DNA from: Cycloclasticus sp.
GTDB lineage: Bacteria; Pseudomonadota; Gammaproteobacteria; Methylococcales; Cycloclasticaceae
Length of the DNA: 64,000 bases
Reading direction: 5' to 3'
Assembly (NCBI GenBank): GCA_002700385.1
Contig: PADC01000002.1
Location: 248,001 to 312,000, forward strand
Below are positions 53,545 to 64,000 of this stretch, piece after piece. The notes below the pieces were generated by a model. It had not been told where the DNA came from and ran no database searches. It was given only the letters and a program-made list of their open reading frames with translations. How positions within the stretch are numbered: the first letter of the stretch is position 1; every line of letters starts with the position of its first letter. A program made the translations under genes and the position numbers.

Positions 53545-54837
53545 ATGCTTTCTCAACACCGCATTGCTCTAGTCGATTGCAATAATTTTTATGTAAGCTG
53601 TGAACGTTTATTTCGCCCAGATTTACTGAACAAACCGGTTGCTGTACTTAGCAATAACGACGGTTGTATTGTTTCACGAAGTGCTGAAGTCAAAGCATTA
53701 GGTATAAAAATGGCCGTTCCCGTGCATCAGATTAAAGCACTGATAAATCAGCACGATGTACAACTTTTTTCTTCTAACTATGCGTTGTATGCCGACCTTT
53801 CGTCGCGTGTTATGTCATTGTTATCTGAGTTTTCACCCCATCAAGAAATTTACTCAATAGATGAATCCTTTTTAGATTTAACGGGAATCAGTGCCGCCGA
53901 TCCCGTAGCGTATGGCGCCCTGATCCGACAAACCATTATGCGCCAGACAGGCATTCCTGTTTGTGTTGGCATGGGGCCCACAAAAACCCTGGCTAAACTG
54001 GCCAATTACGCCGCAAAGCGTTGGCAGAAAACTCAAGGCGTTGTCGATTTAGCTTGCCCCGAAAAAAGAAAAAAGCTCATGCAAGTCGTACCCGTTCGTG
54101 AAATATGGGGAATTGGTTCCAAATTATCCTCTAAAATCAACACCTTAGGCATTACCCATGCGTGGGATTTAGCCTGCTTACCCAGCAACAAAGTCACTAC
54201 ACAATTTAACATTGTCGTTGCTAGAACGGTCATGGAGCTCAACGGCATCCCCTGCTTCCCGCTAGAAAACTCAACACCCGATAAGCAACAAATCGTCTGT
54301 TCTAGAAGTTTCAAACAAAAACTCACCACATTCGATGAACTCGCCCAAGCCATTACCCAATACACAAGCCGCGCAGCTGAGAAATTAAGAAAACAAAACA
54401 GCCTCACCCACTTGGTAAGCGTCTCCATTCAAACCAATCCATTGGATTCTAAAGCACAACATTACCGGCGCTCAGCTCGTTGCGTTTTACCCTCGCCTAG
54501 CCAAGACTCAAGACTACTGATTACAACAGCAAAAAAACTGCTTAAACAAATCTTTAAACCCGGTTTAAAATATCAAAAAGCCGGTATTACTCTAGCGCAA
54601 CTCCATTCCAATCAAGCATTTACCCAAACTGACCTTTTTCCCTTATCACCAACGTCAATCCCCCCTGACAATAAAAATAATCTCATGCAAATAATGGATG
54701 AAATTAATCTTAAATTTCCGAATAAAATTTGCCTTTCAGACGCCAAACTCAAACAAAAATGGCTCTATCAACCAAAAAACAAATCCAAACGCTATACAAC
54801 CGATTGGAACGAAATCGCCAAGGTAGCGTGTTCATAA
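53545..54837 (+). CDS. umuC: DNA polymerase V catalytic subunit UmuC
   Basis: Y-family translesion polymerase of 430 residues. It has the metal-binding ALVDCNNFYVSCERLF (Asp, residue 11), VAVLSNNDGCIVSRSAEVKALGIKM (given in part), YSIDESFLDLTG (catalytic Asp-Glu), GIGPTKTLAKLAN-like GMGPTKTLAKLANYA, and the little-finger domain. The C-terminus (LFPNKICLSDAKLKQKWLYQP..YTTDWNEI) is the DUF4113 end typical of UmuC. It is paired with the UmuD-like gene and works with RecA and cleaved UmuD after DNA damage. Confidence 0.95.
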   Translation: MLSQHRIALVDCNNFYVSCERLFRPDLLNKPVAVLSNNDGCIVSRSAEVKALGIKMAVPVHQIKALINQHDVQLFSSNYALYADLSSRVMSLLSEFSPHQEIYSIDESFLDLTGISAADPVAYGALIRQTIMRQTGIPVCVGMGPTKTLAKLANYAAKRWQKTQGVVDLACPEKRKKLMQVVPVREIWGIGSKLSSKINTLGITHAWDLACLPSNKVTTQFNIVVARTVMELNGIPCFPLENSTPDKQQIVCSRSFKQKLTTFDELAQAITQYTSRAAEKLRKQNSLTHLVSVSIQTNPLDSKAQHYRRSARCVLPSPSQDSRLLITTAKKLLKQIFKPGLKYQKAGITLAQLHSNQAFTQTDLFPLSPTSIPPDNKNNLMQIMDEINLKFPNKICLSDAKLKQKWLYQPKNKSKRYTTDWNEIAKVACS

Positions 54838-55021
54838 CACAGCACTAACATCATCAAAATGCAATAAATCCCCAGCGAGCACCCTACAAATGAAGCACCT
54901 CTTTTATTGCTAAAACGCATTTAAAAACCGCTCTTTTATATGTGTTAGTATCGCAATATATAGACTATGGATTCCGCATATTCGCGATTGTCTTTAAACC
55001 GAAAGCATAATTGGAGAGCTC

Positions 55022-56305
55022 ATGAAACGCGTTGTTGGTCTGCTCGTTTTGTTTATGTCGGCACTGACCTTTGTCGGTTGTGGCAATGGTATTGACGAGG
55101 TAAGAGCCGATCATCCTATGAATGCCGAATCATTAGAGCCATTGAGTGGCGACGAGCTTCGGTATTTGGCGTTTCAGGTCTTTCAGGGTGGGTCAGACCC
55201 GGCGATTCCATTTGATGGCGCGTTGGTCTACACGCCGAAGGAGAAGGTTGCCGATATGGTGCGCGACATCGTCACCACCATCGGCGTAACGGGAGGGCAG
55301 AAGACGCGCCTGGCCTTCATTCTTGGGCCTATTGCCTTTGACCATAGCGACGCCGAGGTACGGCAGATCATCGACGACGGCTTCAACATCGCTCTGTCTG
55401 AAAATGTGGCCGTGGGCTTTCACCTCGATGACGCGATGTTCTGGCGCAAGCGGGGCGATCTCATCAATGACCCGACAAATATTGAGTGGACTGATTTTGA
55501 TGGAAGGCCCGCGACCGGTCTATTCCTGGAATGGGCGCGCCCGCCGGCCAGAATGGTCTTTAACTCCCCGACGATACGCGCCGAGGTGACCCGTCGCGCG
55601 CGTGACGTAATCGGTGCGCGTATTGCCGCCCATGTGGCGAACCTTAGGGCGCAAGGGAAAGAAGACCTGTTTGCTGGTGTCATCGCGGGGTGGGAGTCCC
55701 ACATGGGGCAGGACGTCAACACGAGGGATCGCGTGGGTTTTCATGCCCTCGCAAACGCAGGATTTGGCCCGCAGAATCCACCGTCGAATATTGGTGATGA
55801 AATCACCGCAATCGTGGCCGAATTTATCGGCCTGTGGACCGATGGTTTGGCACAGGGCGGGGTCGACAGCAATCGCATATACACCCACGTCGCCTTCCTG
55901 CCCCGAGCGCGTTTTGAAGCGATATCAGCACCGTCGGGCGTAAGCTATGAAGACGTGCTGGATCTTGCCCCCAGCTCGCAACGGCCTTCCGTGGCCTTTG
56001 CGACGAGCGCTCGGCCCGGTTTCTCCACCTATCCGGTCGCAGGCGTCTATGAGCAGATTTACCAGGAGCTCTCGGCACAGGGCAACCCCTGGTGGGCCTC
56101 CGCCGAGGGAACCAACATTATTCCTGCGGATAACCCGGAAAGTTCTGGCATCAGCATGGAGACTTACCTCGCGCGGAGCTTCAACCACGGCGCAGCACTC
56201 GTCACACTATTTGGATGGGGGATTGGCAGTCAGTCAAACCCTTTTCGCACCGCGACCGAAGGCCGCGAGGCGCTTGCGGCTTACCGAAAATTTCTTTCCC
56301 AGTGA
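55022..56305 (+). CDS. Lipoprotein of unknown function, high G+C, possible TIM-barrel hydrolase
   Basis: A 427-residue protein with a lipoprotein signal (KRVVGLLVLFMSALTFVGC, lipid on Cys20) and a good ribosome site (GGAG). I do not recognise the family with confidence. Repeated strand-helix units and acidic end-of-strand motifs (GFHLDDAMFW, GVIAGWESHMG, WWASAEGTNII, FGWGIGSQSNP) suggest a glycoside-hydrolase-like barrel; this is inference. Base composition is unlike its neighbours: I counted 41 G+C of 60 at 55561-55620 and 37 of 60 at 56041-56100, against 16 of 60 at 56581-56640 in the next gene. This indicates recent transfer. No mobile element is visible beside it. Confidence 0.85.
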   Translation: MKRVVGLLVLFMSALTFVGCGNGIDEVRADHPMNAESLEPLSGDELRYLAFQVFQGGSDPAIPFDGALVYTPKEKVADMVRDIVTTIGVTGGQKTRLAFILGPIAFDHSDAEVRQIIDDGFNIALSENVAVGFHLDDAMFWRKRGDLINDPTNIEWTDFDGRPATGLFLEWARPPARMVFNSPTIRAEVTRRARDVIGARIAAHVANLRAQGKEDLFAGVIAGWESHMGQDVNTRDRVGFHALANAGFGPQNPPSNIGDEITAIVAEFIGLWTDGLAQGGVDSNRIYTHVAFLPRARFEAISAPSGVSYEDVLDLAPSSQRPSVAFATSARPGFSTYPVAGVYEQIYQELSAQGNPWWASAEGTNIIPADNPESSGISMETYLARSFNHGAALVTLFGWGIGSQSNPFRTATEGREALAAYRKFLSQ

Positions 56306-56341
56306 GGTATTTCTACGGGGGAAGGTTGCCCTCTAATTGAT

Positions 56342-56959
56342 ATGCGTAATAAAGGAAAAATAACTTCATGGAATCCTGACAAAGGGTTTGGGTTTATAAC
56401 CCCTAATAAGGGTGGCAAACGGATTTTTGTGCATATAAAAGCTTTCAACAGCCGTACAAAAGAACCCAAAATAAACCAAGTCGTTACCTATGCTTTAAGC
56501 ACAGATAAACAAGGTAGAGTGTGTGCTGATAATGTAACTAGGCTAGGGGAAAAATTATCAAAAAGTAATAGTAAAAAGCAAAGTTCAAAAACTATTCTTT
56601 GTTCTGTAATATTCCTTCTTATTGTCGGTATATCAACTTTCTCAGGCAAAGTTAATATCTTGGTTTTTCCTCTTTATATGGTTGCTAGTCTTCTTACTTT
56701 CCTCATATATGCTATGGATAAATCAGCGGCCAAAAGAGGCGGATGGAGAACCCAAGAAAGCACCTTGCACATGCTATCTTTAATTGGTGGTTGGCCCGGC
56801 GCTGCTATTGCTCAGCAAACGCTACGCCATAAATCTAAAAAAGAATCTTTTCGTATCGTTTTTTGGTTTACAGTTGCAATAAATATAGGCGTTTTTACTT
56901 GGTTACAGACCCCAAATGGGGTTATTTTTTCCCAGTCACTTATAGAAAAAATAATGTAA
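56342..56959 (+). CDS. Cold-shock domain fused to DUF1294 membrane protein
   Basis: A 205-residue protein. The N-terminal cold-shock (S1-like) domain GKITSWNPDKGFGFITPNKG..RIFVHIKAF carries the RNP motifs KGFGFI and IFVHI. The second half is a DUF1294 domain with about three or four membrane helices and the motif AMDKSAAKRGGWRTQESTLHMLSLIGGWPGA (given in parts), plus FRIVFWFTVAIN. This CSD-DUF1294 architecture is a known family with unknown function; a membrane-held RNA-binding protein is plausible. It is A+T-rich compared with the gene before it, 36 bp upstream. Confidence 0.88.
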   Translation: MRNKGKITSWNPDKGFGFITPNKGGKRIFVHIKAFNSRTKEPKINQVVTYALSTDKQGRVCADNVTRLGEKLSKSNSKKQSSKTILCSVIFLLIVGISTFSGKVNILVFPLYMVASLLTFLIYAMDKSAAKRGGWRTQESTLHMLSLIGGWPGAAIAQQTLRHKSKKESFRIVFWFTVAINIGVFTWLQTPNGVIFSQSLIEKIM

Positions 56960-57605
56960 TTGCTAAAAAAGTTAAGTAGGGAGTGCAAAAGGTGCTCGCG
57001 TTTTACTTATAAATAGTTTTCTGATTTACTCTAAAAAAAACAAGCTCATACCAAGCCGTATGAACTGTGTTAATTCAATGAGCAACCCATTTGTGTGAAT
57101 TAAGATAAAAAAGTGTGTAGGGCGGGTTTCACGGTGTTTTGAGGTTTTTGATATTTCTATTCGCTACAATCTAACCAATTTTATCGTTTTTTTGGCAAAT
57201 ACATTAAAAAACTTGATACCCCGTTAAATGGCTGTATATCAATAAGGCTCTTAGTTTTACAGAGCCATTTTCTGGTGTTCTAAAAAATAAGCCTTCTTTA
57301 CAACTTATTATCCAACCACTTCAAATGCACCCCAGCTATAATCTCAGACGCCCCACCGATAAAATTTGAGTCATAGTTCCCCACAACCTACGCTCTTTTC
57401 ACTTTCTCCAATTCTATTCATGTAAATGCTTAATGATTCTTTAAATGAAAAGAAAAGTTGGATTAAATCTGGCATAGAACCGCGAACGTAACTTATTTTT
57501 TGATAAGCTGTTTATGTACATAGTTATTCTTTTGCTTGGAAAAAACGGAATCAAACTTTCTTGCTTCTAATGTTAAAATTTAATATCTATGGCAAAACCG
57601 TTTTC
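56960..57605. other. Intergenic stretch of about 650 bp without an intact gene
   Basis: A+T-rich DNA between the CSD-DUF1294 gene and the gyrB stop. No reading frame of useful size has codon use like its neighbours. It holds a hairpin GGCTCT / AGAGCC (57246-57266) followed by a short T-rich stretch, and a possible gene-end relic on the minus strand (57298-57387). I see no tRNA, insertion sequence ends or direct repeats in it. Confidence 0.6.
57298..57387 (-). pseudogene. Possible 3' relic of a protein gene
   Basis: On the minus strand a run of 29 codons reads VVGNYDSNFIGGASEII and then AGVHLKWLDNKL before a TAA. The sequence looks like the real C-terminus of a protein (balanced composition, Gly-rich turn, amphipathic strand, LKWLDNKL end). 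An in-frame TAG stops it at its left side and no start is present. I do not know the parent family. Confidence 0.3.
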
Positions 57606-60020
<2,415 letters not shown>

Positions 60021-61100
60021 TCAGCTTTCCCCTATTTGCATAATACCTTGTTTCACGTGAAACACTTTTGTATCTTTTGCTTCTATAAATTCTAAAAACA
60101 GTTCGATGTTTGTTGTGGTAACAAAAACCTGAACACCTAACTCTCTTAAAAACAACATCACTCTTCTGAAACAATCCCTATCCAATTCTGCTGCCAAATC
60201 GTCCAGTAACACACAAATTGATTTAGTAGATTGTTCACTCATTAATTTGATTTGCGCTAAATACATCGCAATGACTAATAACTTCATCTGGCCTCTTGAT
60301 AAATAATCCTGCGCCGGTTTACGATCGACCAATACCTTAAAATCCGCCTTATGAGCACCTACCGTTGTATAGCCATATTGCTCATCTCGGCCAAGGCTCC
60401 TAGTTAAAGCCTCAGATAGGGATGAGTTCTTCTCCCAGCCTTTTAAGTATTGGATCTCCACATTGATATTCACAATAAAAAAACCAACAATGGTTTTTAA
60501 CTCTTGCTCCAACTGCGCTATGTAACCTTGTCTTGCTTCGGTAACCATTGTACCGTATTCAATAAGCTTATTGCTCCAAACTGCCAAGGTATCCAATTGT
60601 TTAGTTTTTAATAATCTGTTTCTTTGCTTCAAAAGCTGGTTATATTGTTTTGATATCTTTAAAAACGAATGTTTCACGTGAAACACACCCATATCGATGA
60701 ATGATCGCCTGGGCGTTGATCCATTTTCAAGTAACGTTTGAGATTCTGGTCTAATTAAATGTGTGTGTAATAATCGTGATAGCTCTGAAGATTTACTCTC
60801 GGTTTTGCCATTTACTCTAATGAATGTTTTTTCATGGTTTTTTTTAATGGCGAGCTTATTAGTGGACCCTAAAATATCTATCTCGGCAAATACAATTAAA
60901 CTTTCTGCATTGTGTGATAAAACCTTAGCGATATTCTGTGTTCTAAAAGACCGCGCTCTGCTGAGAATATATAACGATTCTAAAAGAGAGGTCTTTCCAC
61001 TTCCATTCGGCCCAACAATAATATTCACTCCGGAAGTGGGTTGAAACTGTATCTCTTCTATGTTCCGAACGCCTTTTATTTGAATATTTTTTAATGACAA
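60021..61100 (-). CDS. recF: DNA recombination and repair protein RecF
   Basis: SMC-like ATPase that helps load RecA at gaps. The 359-residue product has Walker A IIVGPNGSGKTSLLESL (about residues 28-44), the signature YLSRGQMKLLVIAM, and Walker B VLLDDLAAELD. Its coding sequence includes two perfect parS sites, each encoding V-F-H-V-K followed by H or Q. It lies between dnaN (16 bp gap) and gyrB (no gap). Confidence 0.98.
   Translation of the reverse strand: MSLKNIQIKGVRNIEEIQFQPTSGVNIIVGPNGSGKTSLLESLYILSRARSFRTQNIAKVLSHNAESLIVFAEIDILGSTNKLAIKKNHEKTFIRVNGKTESKSSELSRLLHTHLIRPESQTLLENGSTPRRSFIDMGVFHVKHSFLKISKQYNQLLKQRNRLLKTKQLDTLAVWSNKLIEYGTMVTEARQGYIAQLEQELKTIVGFFIVNINVEIQYLKGWEKNSSLSEALTRSLGRDEQYGYTTVGAHKADFKVLVDRKPAQDYLSRGQMKLLVIAMYLAQIKLMSEQSTKSICVLLDDLAAELDRDCFRRVMLFLRELGVQVFVTTTNIELFLEFIEAKDTKVFHVKQGIMQIGES
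60049..60064. promoter_or_regulatory. parS site 1 (ParB-binding centromere element) inside recF
   Basis: TGTTTCACGTGAAACA, a perfect 16-bp palindrome identical to the bacterial chromosomal parS consensus. It lies near the 3' end of recF and encodes VFHVKQ there. Confidence 0.93.
60670..60685. promoter_or_regulatory. parS site 2 (ParB-binding centromere element) inside recF
   Basis: A second perfect TGTTTCACGTGAAACA, 621 bp from the first. It is read in the same frame of recF (VFHVKH). Confidence 0.93.
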
Positions 61101-61116
61101 AAATATTATCTAGAAA

Positions 61117-62217
61117 CTAAATACGCATCGGCATAATGATAAAGCGACTGCTTTTATCATCTGGATTTTCAAGCAGGCAGCTGCTGTTAGTGTCAGTAAA
61201 GGAAACCTGGACACTTTCTGAGTCAATAACATTCAGCGCATCCATTAAATAACTGGAGTTAAAGCCCATGCTCATTTCATCGCCATCATAATTAATAACG
61301 ACCTCTTCTTCAGCTTCATCTTGTTCGGGGTTATTCGCGTTAATCAACATCCGTTGTTTAGCCAAATCTAAACGTATGCCTTTGTATTTCTCGTTTGATA
61401 AAATTGAAACGCGAGATAATGCTGATTTAAACGAGAGTTTATCTATATTAAAACTGTGCTTTGTTTCTGTTGGCACAACATTCTTGAAATCAGGGAAACG
61501 CCCATCAATCAGTTTCGCATTTAATTGAACATCCCCTACATTAAATTTAATGCTGTTTTTAGCTATTTTTATGTCGATATCGCCGTCAAATTTATCAATA
61601 AGTCTTAATAACTCTTGAGCCGCTTTTCTTGGAATAATGACTTGATTGATGGACTTTGTTTCGTTGTCTATTTTATTTTTTGATAAAGCTAAACGATGTC
61701 CATCAGAAGCAACCGTTTGTAATTCGCCGTTTACGAGTTCCATCATTAAGCCATTCAAGTAATAACGGACATCTTGCTGAGCCATACAAAAAATGGTTTT
61801 GCTAAAGGCTTTTAGTAAAATAGATTGAGGTAGGTTAATTTGATCACTGTAATTTGATTCATCAAACAAAGGATATTCATCCGCGGGTAAGGTTCTAAGT
61901 GTAAATCTGCTTTTACCCGATTTAATTTTTAAAACACCGTTATCAAACGATAAATTTATCTCTGCATGGTCTGGTAATGATCGGCAAATATCTAAAAACT
62001 TCCTAGCCGGAATCGTTGACTTTAAATTTTCATTGCTTTCAATTTTTGATTCAGCACTGATTTGAACTTCTAAATCTGTTCCTGTGAATTTTAACCGCCC
62101 ATCATTCATGGATAAATAAACATTCGACAAAATAGGTAAGGTTTGTCGACGTTCAATGACACCAAAAACCTTTTGTAAGGGATCTAATAAATTTTCTTTA
62201 ATAATATTTAATTTCAT
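61117..62217 (-). CDS. dnaN: DNA polymerase III beta subunit (sliding clamp)
   Basis: Ring-shaped processivity factor of 366 residues. It starts MKLNIIKENLLDPLQKVFGVIERRQ and has RFTLRTLPADEYPLFDE, the second domain with YYLNGLMMELVNGELQTVASDGHRLA (given in part), and the C-terminal cleft residues RFIIMPMRI at the end. It has the normal length and lies between dnaA and recF in the origin cluster. Confidence 0.99.
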   Translation of the reverse strand: MKLNIIKENLLDPLQKVFGVIERRQTLPILSNVYLSMNDGRLKFTGTDLEVQISAESKIESNENLKSTIPARKFLDICRSLPDHAEINLSFDNGVLKIKSGKSRFTLRTLPADEYPLFDESNYSDQINLPQSILLKAFSKTIFCMAQQDVRYYLNGLMMELVNGELQTVASDGHRLALSKNKIDNETKSINQVIIPRKAAQELLRLIDKFDGDIDIKIAKNSIKFNVGDVQLNAKLIDGRFPDFKNVVPTETKHSFNIDKLSFKSALSRVSILSNEKYKGIRLDLAKQRMLINANNPEQDEAEEEVVINYDGDEMSMGFNSSYLMDALNVIDSESVQVSFTDTNSSCLLENPDDKSSRFIIMPMRI

Positions 62218-62333
62218 ATTCTAAATACTTATTATAGTTATAAGGGATGAAAAATCTGTTGAAATCATGTTTTTTTATATTAAAATCAATGGGTTAAATA
62301 TATTTTGAATATGTTATTAATTAACATAAATAT

Positions 62334-62342
62334 TGTGGATAA
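62334..62342 (-). promoter_or_regulatory. DnaA box (TTATCCACA), reverse orientation
   Basis: TGTGGATAA on the plus strand, a perfect DnaA box on the minus strand. It is one of a facing pair with 25 bp between them. Confidence 0.85.
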
Positions 62343-62367
62343 CTTGTTTGTATAAATCAATTAAATT

Positions 62368-62376
62368 TTATCCACA
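62368..62376 (+). promoter_or_regulatory. DnaA box (TTATCCACA), forward orientation
   Basis: A perfect TTATCCACA, 12 bp from the end of dnaA. Confidence 0.85.
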
Positions 62377-62388
62377 GCTTACACCAAA

Positions 62389-63717
62389 TTAATGCGATAG
62401 GGTTCTTAACAGGTTAATATAATCTTCATCGATTGCTTGTTCTGAATCTCTGAGTTCTTTCACTTTCCGTGTGGCGTGCAATACAGTGGTGTGATCACGG
62501 CCACCAAACTGGTTGCCAATTTCGGGTAGGCTATATTGAGTCAGTTCTTTTGCTAAAGCCATGGCGATTTGCCTTGGACGAGCAATAGATCGGGTTCGCT
62601 TTGCAGAAAGTAAGTCAGATATTCTAATTTTGTAATATTCGGCGACTGTTTTTTGAATGTTATCAATGCTAATACGTTTATTTTGTAGCGCTATTAAATC
62701 CCTAAGGGCTTCTTTAGTAAAATCAAGTGTAATAGGTTTACCGGTAAAGTTAGCATTAGCGAGTACTCTACGCAGAGCGCCTTCCAGCTCTCTAACATTT
62801 GATTTAATTCGGTTACCCATAAAGAAAGCCACTTCATCCGCCAGGTCAACACCGCTTGAGGCGGCTTTACTTTTTAAGATGGCTACGCGAGTTTCTAAAT
62901 CAGGGGGTTCTACAGGGATGGGTAGTCCCCAGCCAAACCGGGATTTAAGTCGTTCTTCCAAACCATTAATTTCTTTTGGGTAACAATCACAGGTTAAGAT
63001 AATTTGTTTATTATTTTCAATGAGTGTATTGAAGGTGTGAAAAAACTCTTCTTGAGATCGTTCTTTGTTTGCAAAAAATTGAATATCATCAATTAGTAAA
63101 AGGTCTAAAGAGCGGTAGTGATTTTTAAAATCATTGATGGCGTTTTTTTGTAGCGATTGCACCATATCAGAGACAAAACGTTCTGACGATATAAAGCAAA
63201 CTTTTGCGTTTAGATTTGATTGAATTAGGCTATTACCAACAGCGTGCATTAAATGCGTTTTACCAAGGCCAACGCCACCATAAATAAATAATGGGTTATA
63301 GGAAGTCCCTGGGTTTTCAGAGACTTGAATAGCCGCTGCTTTCGCTAATTCATTCGATTTACCCACAACAAACGAATCAAAGGTAAAAGCGCTGTTCAGG
63401 TTGTGAGTAATGTTTTCATTATGGGGAATTTTTGATGAGGCTTTTTTAATATGATTCGCTGGTGAAGATTGTTGAGGCTTTGAACTCCCAATTTTTAATA
63501 AAATCTGAGTTTTATTATCAGTTAACTTATTGATTATATTGGTTATATTTGAAATATAATTATCAGAAACCCAGTCTAAAACAAATTTATTTGGAGCAAA
63601 TAAAAGCAGTTCATGATGATGAGTTTGTGCTTGTAATGGGCGTACCCACGTGTTGATTTGTTGAGGAGGGATTTCTCCTTCCAGTTGTTGTAAACACTGT
63701 TCCCAAAGAGATGACAC
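62389..63717 (-). CDS. dnaA: Chromosomal replication initiator DnaA
   Basis: AAA+ initiator of 442 residues. Domain I starts [23 protein letters not shown] and PNKFVLDWV. The AAA+ core has Walker [12 protein letters not shown], Walker [10 protein letters not shown], and [19 protein letters not shown] (sensor region). The domain IV DNA-binding signature is [19 protein letters not shown] chose the GTG at 63717, which has AAGGA 6 bp upstream and gives the family N-terminus. The frame opens at 63783, but that start lies on a DnaA box and adds 22 unusual residues. Confidence 0.97.
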   Translation of the reverse strand: MSSLWEQCLQQLEGEIPPQQINTWVRPLQAQTHHHELLLFAPNKFVLDWVSDNYISNITNIINKLTDNKTQILLKIGSSKPQQSSPANHIKKASSKIPHNENITHNLNSAFTFDSFVVGKSNELAKAAAIQVSENPGTSYNPLFIYGGVGLGKTHLMHAVGNSLIQSNLNAKVCFISSERFVSDMVQSLQKNAINDFKNHYRSLDLLLIDDIQFFANKERSQEEFFHTFNTLIENNKQIILTCDCYPKEINGLEERLKSRFGWGLPIPVEPPDLETRVAILKSKAASSGVDLADEVAFFMGNRIKSNVRELEGALRRVLANANFTGKPITLDFTKEALRDLIALQNKRISIDNIQKTVAEYYKIRISDLLSAKRTRSIARPRQIAMALAKELTQYSLPEIGNQFGGRDHTTVLHATRKVKELRDSEQAIDEDYINLLRTLSH

Positions 63718-63775
63718 ATTAATCCTTAATGAAGTTAAACTGAATTCTTTGTAAGAATAACGTTTAAAAGAAAAG

Positions 63776-63784
63776 TTATCCACA
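63776..63784 (+). promoter_or_regulatory. DnaA box upstream of dnaA
   Basis: A perfect TTATCCACA in the dnaA leader, about 60 bp before the GTG start. It is suited to autoregulation of dnaA or to an origin in the dnaA-rpmH gap. Confidence 0.8.
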
Positions 63785-63924
63785 GGAAAAATAAAGATTT
63801 TTGATATTTGTAAGGATCGCTAATCTTTATATAAACATTGACTTTTAAGGTAAAAAAAACTAACCTTCCCAGTCTTTTTCTCAAAAGAAAACCATATCAA
63901 AAAAACGTCTTCTTTTGTAATTTT

Positions 63925-63930
63925 TATAAT
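63925..63930 (+). promoter_or_regulatory. Probable -10 box of rpmH
   Basis: A perfect TATAAT 24 bp before the rpmH ATG. No good -35 sits 16-18 bp upstream, so the assignment is tentative. Confidence 0.35.
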
Positions 63931-63954
63931 CAGGTATTTACAGGACACTTCAGC

Positions 63955-64000
63955 ATGAAAAGAACATTTCAACCCAGTAATCTTAAAAGAGCTAGAACTC
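63955..64000 (+). CDS. rpmH: 50S ribosomal protein L34, N-terminal part
   Basis: The first 15 codons read MKRTFQPSNLKRART, the invariant L34 N-terminus. The gene runs off the right edge. AGGA lies upstream at an acceptable distance. The divergent dnaA / rpmH pair is the standard arrangement at bacterial origins. Confidence 0.97.
   Translation, partial: MKRTFQPSNLKRART

Larger units (their letters stand above)
62218..62388. other. dnaN-dnaA intergenic region, candidate oriC segment
   Basis: A 171-bp, very A+T-rich gap with two perfect DnaA boxes in opposite orientation (62334-62342 and 62368-62376) and AT-rich stretches such as ATGTTATTAATTAACAT beside them. It could be the origin or part of it, or only a dnaA/dnaN control region. 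The other classical place, dnaA-rpmH, has one further box. Confidence 0.5.

Noticed and set aside
55520-56336. Several antisense and alternate-frame open frames over the high-G+C lipoprotein gene
   Set aside because: High G+C removes stop codons by chance in all frames; only the plus-strand frame has a signal peptide, ribosome site and protein-like composition.

Overview
The window is a piece of a gammaproteobacterial chromosome. About 44 intact protein genes and several partial or broken ones are packed tightly on both strands, with moderate G+C (low to mid forties by eye) and no tRNA or rRNA genes. Gene orders match those I recall from Pseudomonas and other gammaproteobacteria: mrcA / pilMNOPQ-aroK-aroB-damX-gltB-gltD-hemE; metX-metW-DUF4426; cysI-DUF934; gpmI-envC-ctpA-yibQ; rhodanese-secB-gpsA plus trmL; glnA-(DUF4124)-ntrB-ntrC; glyQ-glyS-gmhB-plsC; and the origin cluster gyrB-recF-dnaN-dnaA-rpmH. 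A marine or methylotroph-like member (Cycloclasticus or Methylophaga type) is possible, but this is inference and no marker settles it.

Layout. Bases 1-15.4 kb (minus strand) hold the end of a Rdx-family gene, hemE, gltD, gltB, a DamX-like SPOR protein, aroB, aroK and the type IV pilus assembly operon pilMNOPQ. mrcA (PBP1A) diverges from pilM. Bases 18.1-26 kb hold gltA, an M48 metalloprotease, rpmE, a catalytically intact ExoIII/Crc-like nuclease, an AmpG-like permease, and DUF4426-metW-metX for methionine synthesis. Bases 26-30 kb hold sulfite reductase with DUF934 and a secreted choice-of-anchor I protein. Bases 29.9-37.6 kb are an envelope/division block (yibQ, ctpA, envC, gpmI) diverging from a sulfur/redox block (ArsR-type sensor, rhodanese, secB, gpsA) that meets trmL. 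Bases 37.7-41 kb hold a class 1B dihydroorotate dehydrogenase and a TonB-dependent receptor split by one in-frame stop. Bases 41-48.4 kb hold nitrogen control (ntrC, ntrB, glnA with a sigma-54 promoter and an NtrC-like site), a cation diffusion transporter, tusA and a PP-loop tRNA-thiolation-like protein.

Bases 48.5-52.8 kb hold glyQ-glyS-gmhB-plsC. In Pseudomonas this block sits next to gyrB. Here about 4.8 kb of accessory DNA lies between: a umuDC pair, a lipoprotein gene of strikingly high G+C, a cold-shock/DUF1294 membrane protein, and roughly 650 bp of mostly empty DNA with a possible gene relic. Bases 57.6-64 kb hold gyrB-recF-dnaN-dnaA-rpmH. The dnaN-dnaA gap carries two perfect DnaA boxes, and recF carries two perfect 16-bp parS (ParB-binding) palindromes, so this is the origin/centromere region.

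The observations most worth follow-up are the parS pair inside recF, the single nonsense codon in the TonB receptor, the compositionally foreign lipoprotein next to umuDC, the ArsR protein with two cysteines spaced as in persulfide sensors, and the Crc-like protein that keeps its nuclease residues.
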